From Verrucomicrobiota bacterium (lineage in GTDB: Bacteria; Verrucomicrobiota; Verrucomicrobiia; Verrucomicrobiales; Akkermansiaceae): a stretch of DNA of 63,647 bases. The stretch spans positions 1 through 63,647 of the forward strand of contig RDYP01000015.1 in assembly GCA_004293445.1 (NCBI GenBank), given 5' to 3'. A model generated the notes under the pieces. That model saw only the letters and a program-made list of their open reading frames with translations. It was not told where the DNA came from and did not search any database. Below are positions 24,317 through 33,982 of this stretch, in pieces (the first letter of the stretch is position 1; each line of letters starts with the position of its first letter). Both the position numbers and the translations under genes were made by a program.

Positions 24317-25411
24317 TTAGGCCTCGGCCGCCTGCGCGGGACGGCGGACTTTTTCCGCTTTGAGCTGCCCGCAACCGGCGGCGACATCGATCCCGCGCCG
24401 CTGGCGAAAGGTGCAGGGAAAACCTGCGGCGAGCAGGATGCGCTGAAATTCACGCCCTGGACCGGGATCCGCCGCGCGACCATCGAAGCCGCTGGTGGGA
24501 TTGAGCGGGATCAGGTTCACATGGGAATCGATCCCCCTCAGCAGTTCCGCCAAGCGTCGCGCGGTGTCAGGCGAGTCGTTCTTCCCGGCGATCAGGGTCC
24601 ACTCGAAAAAGATCCGCTTTCCGGTGATGCGGCCGTATTCCCTGCAAGCGGCAATGAGTTCTGCCAATGGCCATTTCTTACTCGCGGGGACCAGCGCCGA
24701 ACGCTCTTCCTCGGTCGAGCCGTGCAGACTAACGGCGAGTCGATAGGGTCGACCCTCCTCCGCCAGCCGCAGGATGCCCGGCACGACGCCGACGGTGCTG
24801 ATCGAAATCCGCGACGGACCGATCCCGATCCCGCGGACGTCGGAAATGATATCGAGCGCGTGCATCACCGCGTCGTAGTTGTGGAGCGGCTCGCCCATGC
24901 CCATGAGCACCAGATTTCGCAGGCGTCGGCCCGCTTGGGTCGCCATCAGTACACGGCGTGCGTAGAGCACCTGAGCGACGATTTCTCCCGGCCGGAGATG
25001 ACGGGCGAATCCCATCTGACCCGTCGCACAAAACACGCAACCCATCGCACAACCCGCCTGACTGCTGACGCAGGCGGTATGGCGACCATCATAGCCCATC
25101 AGCACGGTTTCGGTCTCCTGGCCATCGCGCTGGCGCAGCAGGAATTTCCGGGTCAAGCCGTCGCCACTGTGAATTTCACGAACGAGATCCGGGGCATCCA
25201 GACAAAACTCCCTGCCCTCGCCCACCCTCGCGGCGACCCAGCGCTGCAGCGGGGGCGAGAAATCGCGGGCCGCGAGATCGAGGGCACCCTCCCGCTGGAT
25301 CGCACGCCATAGCGCCTTGGCATGATGAGCGCGCACGCCATCCGCCTGCAAGGCCGCCTCGACTTCGGCAAAGCCGAGATCGTGCAAAAAGCGGGGCGAC
25401 GAGGATGACAT
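24317..25411 (-). CDS. rlmN: Dual-specificity rRNA/tRNA adenine-C2 methyltransferase (radical SAM)
   Basis: RlmN methylates C2 of A2503 in 23S rRNA and A37 in some tRNAs. The radical-SAM CxxxCxxC motif is in GCAMGCVFCATGQMG (cysteines about 121, 125 and 128 from the chosen start). The partner catalytic cysteine is in AAGCGQL near the C-terminus. LVLMGMGEPLHNYD and FFEWTLIAGKND are also family signatures. The start MSSSSPRFLHDLG gives 364 aa; a further in-frame ATG ending at 25489 would add 26 residues. No clear Shine-Dalgarno decides between them. Confidence 0.95.
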   Translation of the reverse strand: MSSSSPRFLHDLGFAEVEAALQADGVRAHHAKALWRAIQREGALDLAARDFSPPLQRWVAARVGEGREFCLDAPDLVREIHSGDGLTRKFLLRQRDGQETETVLMGYDGRHTACVSSQAGCAMGCVFCATGQMGFARHLRPGEIVAQVLYARRVLMATQAGRRLRNLVLMGMGEPLHNYDAVMHALDIISDVRGIGIGPSRISISTVGVVPGILRLAEEGRPYRLAVSLHGSTEEERSALVPASKKWPLAELIAACREYGRITGKRIFFEWTLIAGKNDSPDTARRLAELLRGIDSHVNLIPLNPTSGFDGRAADPGPGREFQRILLAAGFPCTFRQRRGIDVAAGCGQLKAEKVRRPAQAAEA

Positions 25412-25586
25412 GACGCCGCATCCCATCACTCCGTCCGCGGGTCGATTCAAGCTCTGTTTCCCCGGCAGCGAGATCGGCACGAGCTGCATTTTGCTTTCCG
25501 GACCACCCTCATCCCGCTAGCTCAAGGCGGCGTGCGGGGATCTTCCGGATCATTCACCGGAGCTGCCGCGCCGATCCAAGACTCCG

Positions 25587-26810
25587 ATGAAACGCTCCCG
25601 CCTCCTTTCCCGAAGCCCTCGCCTGCGCTGCCTGCTCCTTGCGGCAGCCTGCCTGACGCCTCTGTTCGGGGCAGAGACTTGGACCGACAAACGCGGCCGC
25701 ACGATGAAGGCGGACTTGGTATCGGTCGGTGACGACGATGCGGTGTTCAAGCTCGCGAACGGCAAACGGGTCACGCTGGCGGTGGATCTTTTCAGCGACG
25801 AGGATCAGGAGCGGATTCTCGACTGGGAGCCTACCGAAGCCGACGAGGCGGATGAGGAAGCGAAGGAAGCCGAGGGCTTGAATTTCGACGCCCCTTGGCC
25901 GAAAAAAGTCAGCTTCAACGGGGACCCCGACATCAGCACGGTGGAAGAGGACAAGGACGAGAGCCGCTTTGTCTACGAGAGTGCCAACTATCGCTTCGTC
26001 TGCGACGTCCGCTTGTCGAAGTCCGTGGTGAAAGGCTTCGCGGTGATGTTCGAGGCCACCCATCTCTACTGCCGCGAGCTTCCGCTGGGCATTTCCGGCG
26101 GGGTGAAGTCCGACGGCAAGTATCAGATTCTTCTGTTCGAGAAGAAAGAAGACTACGTCAAAGCGGGCGGCCCGCCATCGAGTGCGGGCGTCTTCATGGG
26201 CGGTAAGGGCGTGGTGATGGTACCGCTCACCAGCCTCGGCGTGCGCCCCGTCGGCAGCGGCTACATGCTCGACCGCGACAAGGCGAGCGGCACCCTGATC
26301 CACGAAATCACCCACCAGCTCACGCCCCCACGCTATTACGCCAAAGGCGCCATGGGCTGGTTCAGCGAGGGCATTGCCGAATACCTCACCGCCACTCCGT
26401 ATCGTGCCGGGAATTTCAAGGTTGGCTCGAATTTCGACGACATCCGCGCCTACGCGACCGGTTACGGAAAGGACGACGGAGGAGGTCGGGCACTCGGCGA
26501 GTCCGTTCGCATGCCTGCGCTCAAAGACTTCTTCCTGATGAGTTACCAGGAATTCACCGGTCCGCGCGCGAACTTCAACTATGGCATGGGCCTGGTGCTG
26601 ACGACCTATTTCCTGCACCTCGACGGCGAAGGGGACGCGGCGCGATTGAAGTCCTTCCTCCGTGCGCTGCGGGCCGGCAAGTCGGGCGAGGACGCCTTGA
26701 AAGTGCTGCTCGATGGCCGCGGCTATCGGGAACTCGAGGAAGACATCGCCAAAGCCTGGAAGCGCAAAGGGCTCGACATCGAGTTCGATAGTCCGGCCAG
26801 CGGCGGTTGA
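25587..26810 (+). CDS. Secreted SHD1-domain HExxH metalloprotease-like protein
   Basis: Residues 1-29 form a signal peptide (ending LFGA). Residues 31-78 form an SHD1-like beta-barrel (WTDKRGRTMKADLV...LSDEDQERIL pattern). An acidic linker runs to about 100. The rest resembles peptidase-MA-like (DUF1570) proteins: IHEITHQLTP supplies H239, E240 and H243, and the downstream WFSEGIAEYL supplies the third-ligand glutamate. SHD1 followed by a hydrolase is common in Planctomycetota and Verrucomicrobiota. The substrate is unknown. A second SHD1-metalloprotease is at 59464-60225, but its protease part is a different family. It converges on the HupE-like gene with 8 bp between stops. Confidence 0.88.
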   Translation: MKRSRLLSRSPRLRCLLLAAACLTPLFGAETWTDKRGRTMKADLVSVGDDDAVFKLANGKRVTLAVDLFSDEDQERILDWEPTEADEADEEAKEAEGLNFDAPWPKKVSFNGDPDISTVEEDKDESRFVYESANYRFVCDVRLSKSVVKGFAVMFEATHLYCRELPLGISGGVKSDGKYQILLFEKKEDYVKAGGPPSSAGVFMGGKGVVMVPLTSLGVRPVGSGYMLDRDKASGTLIHEITHQLTPPRYYAKGAMGWFSEGIAEYLTATPYRAGNFKVGSNFDDIRAYATGYGKDDGGGRALGESVRMPALKDFFLMSYQEFTGPRANFNYGMGLVLTTYFLHLDGEGDAARLKSFLRALRAGKSGEDALKVLLDGRGYRELEEDIAKAWKRKGLDIEFDSPASGG

Positions 26811-26818
26811 TCGGGCGA

Positions 26819-27934
26819 TCAAAATCCGGCAATCCGGGCGACGAACCACCACAGCCCGACCAACGCGAGGACGACGCAACTCGCACGGCGAACCGTTTCC
26901 CAAAGCGGACGGCGATGCCACACAAGGGTGGCCGTCCAGGCAGCCAGCAGGATCAGCACCTGGGCGACCTCCACCCCGAGATTCGCCGTCAGAAGACCCG
27001 TCAGGAAGCCATCGCCCGGCGGGATCCATGTCGCCAGCACCCCGGCGAAGCCTAGCCCGTGAACGAGGCCGAAAACGAAAACGAGCTCCAAGCGCCCGCG
27101 GCGGACCTCGCGCACGAAGAGATTTTCCACCGCCACGGCCGCGATGCTCAGCGCGATCAGTGGCTCCACCACCGATGCGGGCACCTTCACCCAGCCGGCC
27201 GCCGCCAGCCCGAGGGTGATGGTGTGGGCGGCGGTGAAGGCGAGCGATTGCGCTAGCAGCGGCCGCCAGCGCCTGCAGAGGAGGAAGATGCCGAGAACGA
27301 ATAGAAGGTGATCGAGCCCCATCGGAACGACGTGCAGAAAACCTTGGCGGAAAGCCTCCGCCGCAGCACTGCGGCCTTCAACGCCGCCGGACTCTAACAG
27401 ACTCAAGCATTCACCGGGCCTCAGGGTGAGATAGGCCGCCTGCTCACCGATCCCGGTTTTGAGCACCAAATCCGGATGACCGCCATCGGCAAGAGCGACC
27501 TCCAGACCATCGCGGCCCGGAGCTGTCGCGGGCTCGATCCTCAGCCGGAAGTAAGCGCCGTCATTCAGCAGGCGAGGGAAATTCGCTGGGTCCACCTCCA
27601 GATCCGGACAGGAAAGATCCCACACAACCTCGCCTCCGCCCTGAGCTTTCAGATGGAGGATGTCGCGCAAGTAGGCTTCCGCCTGACCGACCAGCGCGAT
27701 CTGCTCCGCGCGGGTTAGGCCGAGCAGCCACGCGCGGGTCGGTTGCGGCGATGCCGGATCCGCACAAGTCGCGGGATCGGCGTAGCCGGCATCGAACCAC
27801 AGCTCGATCCGCCACTTTTCCCTCTCCGGCTGGAACTCGCCATAGAGCTGCTGCACCACGTGTCCCGAGGCGGATTGCAGCGCGACCGTGCCAAGGAGCA
27901 GCACGCTCAGGAACAGCGGAAAAAGACGGATCAT
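26819..27934 (-). CDS. HupE/UreJ-like membrane protein
   Basis: The 371-aa product has a signal peptide ([10 protein letters not shown]... ending SASG), an extracytoplasmic domain to about residue 190, then six or so membrane segments. [32 protein letters not shown] and [12 protein letters not shown] match the HupE/UreJ_2 family, whose histidines are thought to bind Ni or other metals. No hydrogenase or urease genes are nearby, so the metal role is open. The start at MIRLF was preferred over an ATG 15 codons upstream because it begins the signal peptide. Confidence 0.88.
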   Translation of the reverse strand: MIRLFPLFLSVLLLGTVALQSASGHVVQQLYGEFQPEREKWRIELWFDAGYADPATCADPASPQPTRAWLLGLTRAEQIALVGQAEAYLRDILHLKAQGGGEVVWDLSCPDLEVDPANFPRLLNDGAYFRLRIEPATAPGRDGLEVALADGGHPDLVLKTGIGEQAAYLTLRPGECLSLLESGGVEGRSAAAEAFRQGFLHVVPMGLDHLLFVLGIFLLCRRWRPLLAQSLAFTAAHTITLGLAAAGWVKVPASVVEPLIALSIAAVAVENLFVREVRRGRLELVFVFGLVHGLGFAGVLATWIPPGDGFLTGLLTANLGVEVAQVLILLAAWTATLVWHRRPLWETVRRASCVVLALVGLWWFVARIAGF

Positions 27935-28054
27935 CGGCGGCGCGATCCCTTCCTGAGCCCCGCCCCCGGCGGGCGGCAAGCCTCATTTCAACCGGAGGCC
28001 CTGACCCAAATCGGACTTCCCTTGCCGCTGCCCGCCACTCATTCCTTGGGCACC

Positions 28055-30787
28055 ATGAAAGCTTTCGTCCTCTCCATGCTCCCGCTGGCCCTGGTCGCAG
28101 CCGAGCCCCTCGCGATGGAAATCCGCTACGATCGGCCCCCTTCCGCGAAAAAAGGCGGCAGCTCCGGCGACTTCATGGGTGCCGCCACCGACTTCCCGAC
28201 CTCCAACTGGGAAAGCCAGGCACAACCCGTCGGCAACGGCCGCCTCGGCGCGATGGTCTTCGGTCAGCCCTTCAAGGAACGGATCCAGTTCAACGACATC
28301 ACGCTCTGGACCGGCGGCGAAAACCTCTCCGGCGAATACGACGTCAACGAGTTCGGCTGCTACCAGAACTTCGGCGACCTTTTCATCGAAACCACCGCCT
28401 CAGGCGCCGCCGCAAGCAGTCCGCCGGTCGGCCGCTGCACCAGCGGCCAAGAGCCCTTCACCGCTGCCGAAGGCCCGGCCTCCGCTGGCGACAACGACGC
28501 CTCCAGCAAATGGTGCATCGAGCACGGCGGCAAAGAGGTGATCTGGCAAACCGAGCTTCCAGCGGCGAAGACGATCACTCGCTACGCCTTCACCTCTGCC
28601 AACGATGTCCCGGACCGCGACCCCCGCAGCTGGCGGCTCGAAGGCTCCGCCGACGGGAAAACGTGGGGTCTGCTCCACGAGCTCAAAGACCAGCCGAGCT
28701 TCACCGGACGCGGCGAAACCCGCAGCTTCGAACTCCCCATAGGAGCCAAGCGCCCCGCCCTCCGGCACTATCGCCTCACCTTCACCCCCAATCCCGGAGT
28801 CCCGCACTTCCAGCTCGCGGAAATCGTGCTCGGCGACCCGCCCGGCCTCCCCAAGGGCTACCACCGCGCTCTGGATCTCGCCACGGGCATCCAACGCGTC
28901 TCCTGGCAAGCCGATGGCGAAAACTTCCTGCGCGAAACCTTTGCTAGCCACGCCGACGACCTCATCGTGGTGAACTACCGCTCCAGCGGCAAACTCAGCG
29001 GGCGGCTCCGCCTCGCCGGAGCCCATGGCGAAGCCACCCGCGCCAGCACCGCGTCCCTGTCCTTCACCGGCACGCTCTCGAACGGCCTGCGCTACGATGC
29101 CCTGCTCAGCGCCCGCGCCGATGGCGGCAGCATCGGGATCGATGCCGACACGCTGGTCTTCCGTGATGTCTCCGCGCTCACTCTCCTGCTTTCCGGAGCC
29201 ACCGACTACGCCATGGACCCGGCGAAAAATTTCCGCTCCGGCCTCGACCCCCGGGCCGTCAACACCACGAAAACCCGCGCGGCACTGGACCGCAAGTACG
29301 ACGAACTTCGTAGCCGCCACGTGAGCGAATTCGCCAAGCGCATGGGACGCGTCGCCTTCGAGGTCGGCACGCCGCAAAAGGGCGACATCAAAGCACGACT
29401 CGACGCCTACCGGCAAGGCACCGAAGACCCCGCGCTCGAAGCCCTGATGTTCCATTACGGCCGCTACCTCCTGCTCTCCTCCTCCCGCCACTCCCTGCCT
29501 GCCAACTTGCAGGGCTTGTGGAACGATAACAACAAGCCCGCCTGGTACTCCGACTACCACACCAACATCAACCTCCAGATGAACTACTGGCAGGCCGAAC
29601 CGGCGAACCTCGCCGACTGCGCCACCCCGCTGCACGACTGGGTCATGGCCAGCATCCCCGGCAGCCGCGCGGCCACCGTCAAAGCCTTCGGCGACAAGAC
29701 CCCCGGCTGGACCATGCGCACCTCCGTCAATCCCTTCGGCGGCAACGGCTGGCAATGGAACCTCCCCGCCTCCGCCTGGCTCGCCCGCCATTTCTGGGAA
29801 TCCTACGCCTTCAGTGGCGACGCCGCGTTTCTCGAAAAGAAGGCCTTCCCGATCTTCCGAGACGTCTCGGAATTCTGGCTGGACCACCTGATCGAAAAAA
29901 ACGGCCTGCTGCTGGTCCCCAAGGCCTGGTCGCCCGAGCACGGTCCGCGCGAAGACGGCGTCGCCCACGACCAGCAGATCGTCTGGGACCTCTTCACCTT
30001 CACCCTCGAAGCAGCCTCCGAACTCCAAAAGAACGGCACGCTGCTCGACGAACAAACCAACGACCTCGTGAAGCGCATCGCAGCCGCACGGACGAAATTG
30101 CTCGGACCACAGATCGGCTCTTGGGGCCAGATCATGGAATGGACTACCGAACGCCCGGAATTGGAAAAGAGCGGCCATCGCCACACCTCCCACCTCTACG
30201 CCGTTTATCCCGGCAACCAGATCAGCCTGACCGGCACCCCGGACCTCGCCAAGGCCGCAGCGGTCTCGCTGGAAGCCCGGGGCAGCTCTGGCGACTCCCG
30301 CCGCTCCTGGACCTGGGCCTGGAGAACCGCGCTCTGGGCGCGGTTGGGCGATGGTGACAAGGCGCGCTCGATGATCCGCGGCCTGCTCACCTACAACACC
30401 CTCGACAATCTCTTCACCACCCATCCACCGTTCCAGATCGACGGCAACCTCGGCATCACCGCCGGAATCTGCGAAATGCTGCTGCAATCGCACGCCGGGG
30501 ACCTCGCCATCCTTCCGACCCTGCCGCAAGGCTGGCCGGACGGCAGCTTCCGCGGCCTGCGCGCGCGCGGCGGCTTCGAGGTCGATGCCGCATGGAAATC
30601 CGGCCGACTCCGTTCCGCCACCGTCCGCTCGCTGCTCGGAAAAGAACTCGTCCTCCGCCTACCGGGAAATCCCGCCAAGGTCAGCATCACCGGCCCCGGC
30701 GGCAAAACCGTGGAACTCAGCGCCACGAACGGCGTGATCCGCTTTCCGAGCACCCGCGGAGGCAGCTACACGGTCCGCCTGCCCTGA
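28055..30787 (+). CDS. Glycoside hydrolase family 95 protein (alpha-L-fucosidase type) with F5/8C-like insert
   Basis: GH95 enzymes release alpha-1,2-linked L-fucose (some act on L-galactose) by inversion. The 910-aa product has a signal peptide ([18 protein letters not shown]), the GH95 N-terminal domain ([27 protein letters not shown]) and an inserted discoidin/F5-8C-like domain at about 125-270 ([26 protein letters not shown]). The (alpha/alpha)6 barrel follows. Catalytic-region signatures are [20 protein letters not shown] (asparagines near 503), PEHGPREDG (near 628), [12 protein letters not shown] (near 708) and [12 protein letters not shown] (Asp near 794). The start at 28055 gives the signal peptide; the frame is open far upstream but antisense to the HupE-like gene there. 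Confidence 0.95.
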   Translation: MKAFVLSMLPLALVAAEPLAMEIRYDRPPSAKKGGSSGDFMGAATDFPTSNWESQAQPVGNGRLGAMVFGQPFKERIQFNDITLWTGGENLSGEYDVNEFGCYQNFGDLFIETTASGAAASSPPVGRCTSGQEPFTAAEGPASAGDNDASSKWCIEHGGKEVIWQTELPAAKTITRYAFTSANDVPDRDPRSWRLEGSADGKTWGLLHELKDQPSFTGRGETRSFELPIGAKRPALRHYRLTFTPNPGVPHFQLAEIVLGDPPGLPKGYHRALDLATGIQRVSWQADGENFLRETFASHADDLIVVNYRSSGKLSGRLRLAGAHGEATRASTASLSFTGTLSNGLRYDALLSARADGGSIGIDADTLVFRDVSALTLLLSGATDYAMDPAKNFRSGLDPRAVNTTKTRAALDRKYDELRSRHVSEFAKRMGRVAFEVGTPQKGDIKARLDAYRQGTEDPALEALMFHYGRYLLLSSSRHSLPANLQGLWNDNNKPAWYSDYHTNINLQMNYWQAEPANLADCATPLHDWVMASIPGSRAATVKAFGDKTPGWTMRTSVNPFGGNGWQWNLPASAWLARHFWESYAFSGDAAFLEKKAFPIFRDVSEFWLDHLIEKNGLLLVPKAWSPEHGPREDGVAHDQQIVWDLFTFTLEAASELQKNGTLLDEQTNDLVKRIAAARTKLLGPQIGSWGQIMEWTTERPELEKSGHRHTSHLYAVYPGNQISLTGTPDLAKAAAVSLEARGSSGDSRRSWTWAWRTALWARLGDGDKARSMIRGLLTYNTLDNLFTTHPPFQIDGNLGITAGICEMLLQSHAGDLAILPTLPQGWPDGSFRGLRARGGFEVDAAWKSGRLRSATVRSLLGKELVLRLPGNPAKVSITGPGGKTVELSATNGVIRFPSTRGGSYTVRLP

Positions 30788-30893
30788 TCTCATGGCGGAG
30801 ACCGCTCGTATGTTTATTTCTCTACGTCGAGGTGTTGAACCGGCTACCGGGAGCGCCACTCCGCAACAGGGTTAAGGGTTATAATCAAGAGGG

Positions 30894-31718
30894 TCATTTT
30901 GACTCGGGGCGGGTAGCCGGTTGTCCACCACCGCCTTGTTCGGCTTGGGGTATCTTGGATCGGACGTAGAGATCCTTCTGGCGGACCTCTACTGAGAAGA
31001 CCTCTGTCCGCGCCTTGACAAGGTCGGAGAGCTTTTTGTGGCCGTAGGTGCGTGAATCAAAGTCGGGTTTGAGCTTGCCCAAGCTTGCGCCAAACGTGCC
31101 GAGATGCGACCAGCCGGAATCATCACTTGTCTGCTCTAGCGCAGTTGTGATGAGATCGATAGGAAGCTCTTGGTTGCCCTTGTCTAGGCTCTCCGATCCC
31201 GGCGTAACGGCTCCTTCCATCTTGTCGCTAGCGGGGACTTCTGTTGCTGGTCCACGGAGGTTCTCTGTAAAGATGAACTTGTGGCAGGCATTGCGAAACG
31301 CCTCAGGGGTCTTCTTCTCGCCAATGCCATAGACTCGCAAACCATGCTCCCGAATGCGAACAGCCAACCCCGTAAAATCACTGTCGCTTGTCACAAGGCA
31401 AAAGCCATCGAATTGGCCAGAATGGAGCAAGTCCATCGCGTCAATAATCATCGCACAGTCTGTCGCATTCTTACCCTTGGTATAAGCAAACTGTTGAACG
31501 GGCTTGATCGTTTGCTGATTGAGAAATGTCTTCCATCCAGCGCTAGCGGGTGATGTAAAATCTCCGTAGATTCTGCGAACCGACGCCTCCCCATATGCCG
31601 CCAATTCTTGGAGCACCGCCTCTAATACAGATGGCTGCGCGTTATCTGCGTCGATCAGCACAGCCAGTTGCTTTTCTGCGGATAATACTGACCTGCTATG
31701 AGGGGTGGTGTGACTCAT
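30894..31718 (-). CDS. NYN-domain (LabA/DUF88-type) protein with OST-HTH/LOTUS domain
   Basis: The N-terminal half is a NYN/PIN-like RNase fold with acidic residues in AVLIDADNAQ (D23, D25), KGKNATDCAM (D87), IIDAMD and VTSDSDF (D112, D114), the usual metal-binding set. Residues about 192-260 form a LOTUS/OST-HTH winged helix (LITTALEQT...WSHLGTFGASL...YGHKKLSDLV). In known proteins this pair links RNA binding to RNA cleavage. The gene stands alone between GH95 and a small secreted protein, in DNA that looks poorer in GC than its neighbours. Confidence 0.92.
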   Translation of the reverse strand: MSHTTPHSRSVLSAEKQLAVLIDADNAQPSVLEAVLQELAAYGEASVRRIYGDFTSPASAGWKTFLNQQTIKPVQQFAYTKGKNATDCAMIIDAMDLLHSGQFDGFCLVTSDSDFTGLAVRIREHGLRVYGIGEKKTPEAFRNACHKFIFTENLRGPATEVPASDKMEGAVTPGSESLDKGNQELPIDLITTALEQTSDDSGWSHLGTFGASLGKLKPDFDSRTYGHKKLSDLVKARTEVFSVEVRQKDLYVRSKIPQAEQGGGGQPATRPESK

Positions 31719-31830
31719 GTGATTATTTCTGACGAACGTCTAGCTCATCCACGGCGAGAATGGAAGCTTGAATTCAAACAAGCGCATTACCCGCCGTTGG
31801 ATGGAGCGTCTTGTTCGCATATGGTTTGTG

Positions 31831-32451
31831 TTATTTGTCGGTCTTGCTTGGAGTGGGAAATACGACCTCGGGGAAATCCTGGAAATGCAGACTGGAACGC
31901 AAATCCAACAGAGCAGCCCGATAGCGGACAAAGGCGTCCAACCGAGCTGCCGGATACGCAACACGAGCACCAGAGCCACCATCCCAAGAACCTCCAACCA
32001 GCTTGATGGATGCCTCAATAGCTTCCCTATGATGTGCGATGAACTCCTCCAACGTGGTCAATAATCCTGCGTCGTCCTTCAGTCGGTCGCGATACATGTT
32101 CTCAATAAGCACACACCCGTTCGATACTTCATCGGCGGCAATTTTGTTACGAGCCATCTCATCGGAGGCAGACTCTCCGACGCCCCACATCTCGTCATTC
32201 GAGGAAATGAACCCGTTTGATCGAGCAAGATGTGATCTGAAAACCTTGTCCCCATCCGAAACCGCTTCCTCAATGTATCGCTTCCAATCAAATGGAACTT
32301 CGCTCAGTGCCTTGCCTTCCGGTGGCACAGGAAACGCCGTTGGGAAGGGATAGCCTGTCGTATTGGGCTTCGTGACATAGAATGTGGCCGCCTGCTGCGC
32401 GGAAGCGACCGCGAGGGCAAATATAGCAATGAGTATCACAACGAGTCTCAT
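31831..32451 (-). CDS. Small secreted protein, possibly LprI/DUF1311-like
   Basis: The 206-aa product has a signal peptide (MRLVVILIAIFALAVASA). The mature part has a middle region with ASDEMARNKIAADEVSNGC and a C-terminal helical part GGSWDGGSGARVAYPAARL...RYRAALLDL. That pattern loosely recalls the lysozyme-inhibitor-LprI-like domain (DUF1311), but the usual cysteines are missing, so this is only a suggestion. It lies 112 bp upstream of the NYN gene on the same strand. Confidence 0.7.
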   Translation of the reverse strand: MRLVVILIAIFALAVASAQQAATFYVTKPNTTGYPFPTAFPVPPEGKALSEVPFDWKRYIEEAVSDGDKVFRSHLARSNGFISSNDEMWGVGESASDEMARNKIAADEVSNGCVLIENMYRDRLKDDAGLLTTLEEFIAHHREAIEASIKLVGGSWDGGSGARVAYPAARLDAFVRYRAALLDLRSSLHFQDFPEVVFPTPSKTDK

Positions 32452-32796
32452 GAGTTACTGCGAACAGTGTAATTATGCCGCGCGCTGCATTTGCCCTGCT
32501 TCTGCCGCGTGCGGCATATCACCTACATATGCTGCAGATCTGAGGACGATTTTCAAGCTTGTGAGCATGAGGAAGGTCTAGAGCGAGCGGACGAAGTCGC
32601 AAGAAGGAACTGGCAGGAAGAAGGCTGGGCATACCCCCTCTCGATCGCCGGGAGCGCTTTCGAAGGAGGCGGCGGAAGGAAGCTCTCCTCTTAAAATTCT
32701 CATGGAGGGCACGCTTCGAATTTCTCCATCCGCCGTCCTTTGCGAGGCATACCTCGTGTCTTGCTTCCTCAGGAAGGGCTGCCTAGTTTGCCATTC
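32452..32796. other. Divergent intergenic region, 345 bp
   Basis: It separates the small secreted protein (minus) from the TPR-like membrane protein (plus). A near-palindromic GCGGCATAT...ATATGC pair lies around 32512-32542. Otherwise I see no gene, repeat or convincing promoter; it must contain the start signals of both genes. Confidence 0.4.
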
Positions 32797-33978
32797 ATGG
32801 TCAGCGGCGTCCGCCAATCCACCCTCGTTTTCCGGCTTTCCTGCTGGGTGCTGGGGCTTGTCGCATTCGTGCAATTGCTGTGCGCGGGGGTGGCCTTGGC
32901 CCGCCGCGTGGAACAGGCGCGGGTGCCGCGGGTCGAGGAGAAGGTGGTGACCCGCATCGTCACCGTGCCAGCCCCGGCCACCAAGGCTGCGGCCGAGGTG
33001 GTGGCGGTGGCTCCAGCGTCGCCAACGAACCCAGCACCTGCGACAACGGCAGCCCTCCCGCCGCCAACCCCTCTTCCACCAGCTCGGCCGCTTGCCGCAC
33101 CGATGATCGCAGATCCAGTCGTCGAGCGCCTCGTGGACGAAGCGCGCAGCGCGCGCGTCGCCGGGGACATGGCGTCAGCGATCGTCAAACTCGAGGAGGC
33201 CCGCAGCAAGGCGGCTGGCGATCCGAATGTGCTCTACGAAACCGGTCTGGTGTACGAGGAAATGGCCGCCTACGACCCGCGCTTGGCGGATCAGGCAGCG
33301 GACGCCTATCAGGAAGTCTTCGCACTGGGCACCACCGGGGCCGGCGCGCTGTATCGGTTGGCAGCGGAGAAACTGCGGGATGGGATCGCGATGCCGGCCG
33401 ATCTCCGCGGCGAATTGGCACTGGGTCGGGTGAAAATTTTCCGTGATAGCGGCAACGAAGACGGCGAACGGGTGGTGGTCACCGTCCCGGTCCAAGCCGC
33501 ACCGGGAACCGAGATCGCGAGCAATGATCTCACCGTGAAGGTCAACTTTTTCGACTCGACCATGCGGGATGGCAAGAAGGAGGTGCAGCCCGCCGCCGAG
33601 GGACTCTGCGAAACTCGCTACGAGTGGGTGAGCGGGGAATTCGACTTTGTCGGCGGGGAGGAACTGCTGCGCGTGACCTACCTGATGCCTCCGCAGGAAA
33701 TCCAGCAGGAGCATTTGTTCGGCAAGCGGTCGTATTACGGACAGACCGTCGAGGTTTTCTACAAAGGCGAGCTGATCGACGCCCAGGCCTGGCCGCGGCA
33801 TCTCGCCGCCCGCCCGGGGCCTGGCGAACAGCAGCCCGAAGACATGCCGCAGTTCCTGACCGAGGACATGATCGAGCTCGATGGTTCGCTCCTGCCTGAC
33901 CGCCCGGGCGATTTCCTACCGGAAAACCCGGACTTGAATCCGCCCGATGCCGACCTGCCGGCCCTGCCCGAAAACTGA
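32797..33978 (+). CDS. Membrane-anchored protein with TPR-like region, 393 aa
   Basis: One membrane segment (VLGLVAFVQLLCAGVALA, about residues 17-34) is followed by a Pro/Ala-rich linker. A helical TPR-like part comes next (VERLVDEARSARVAGDMASA, VLYETGLVYEEMAAYD). After it, a beta-rich domain (VKVNFFDS...YEWVSGEFDFVGGEELLRVTYL) resembles immunoglobulin-like parts of large verrucomicrobial envelope proteins. The start MVSGVRQS was chosen over an ATG 19 codons upstream. It ends 4 bp before the pseudokinase-FGE gene, so the two are almost certainly translated from one mRNA. Confidence 0.8.
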   Translation: MVSGVRQSTLVFRLSCWVLGLVAFVQLLCAGVALARRVEQARVPRVEEKVVTRIVTVPAPATKAAAEVVAVAPASPTNPAPATTAALPPPTPLPPARPLAAPMIADPVVERLVDEARSARVAGDMASAIVKLEEARSKAAGDPNVLYETGLVYEEMAAYDPRLADQAADAYQEVFALGTTGAGALYRLAAEKLRDGIAMPADLRGELALGRVKIFRDSGNEDGERVVVTVPVQAAPGTEIASNDLTVKVNFFDSTMRDGKKEVQPAAEGLCETRYEWVSGEFDFVGGEELLRVTYLMPPQEIQQEHLFGKRSYYGQTVEVFYKGELIDAQAWPRHLAARPGPGEQQPEDMPQFLTEDMIELDGSLLPDRPGDFLPENPDLNPPDADLPALPEN

Positions 33979-33982
33979 TTTC

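Noticed and set aside
28400-30529. 709-codon minus-strand open frame across the GH95 gene
   Set aside because: It is the antisense shadow of a gene with all GH95 signatures.
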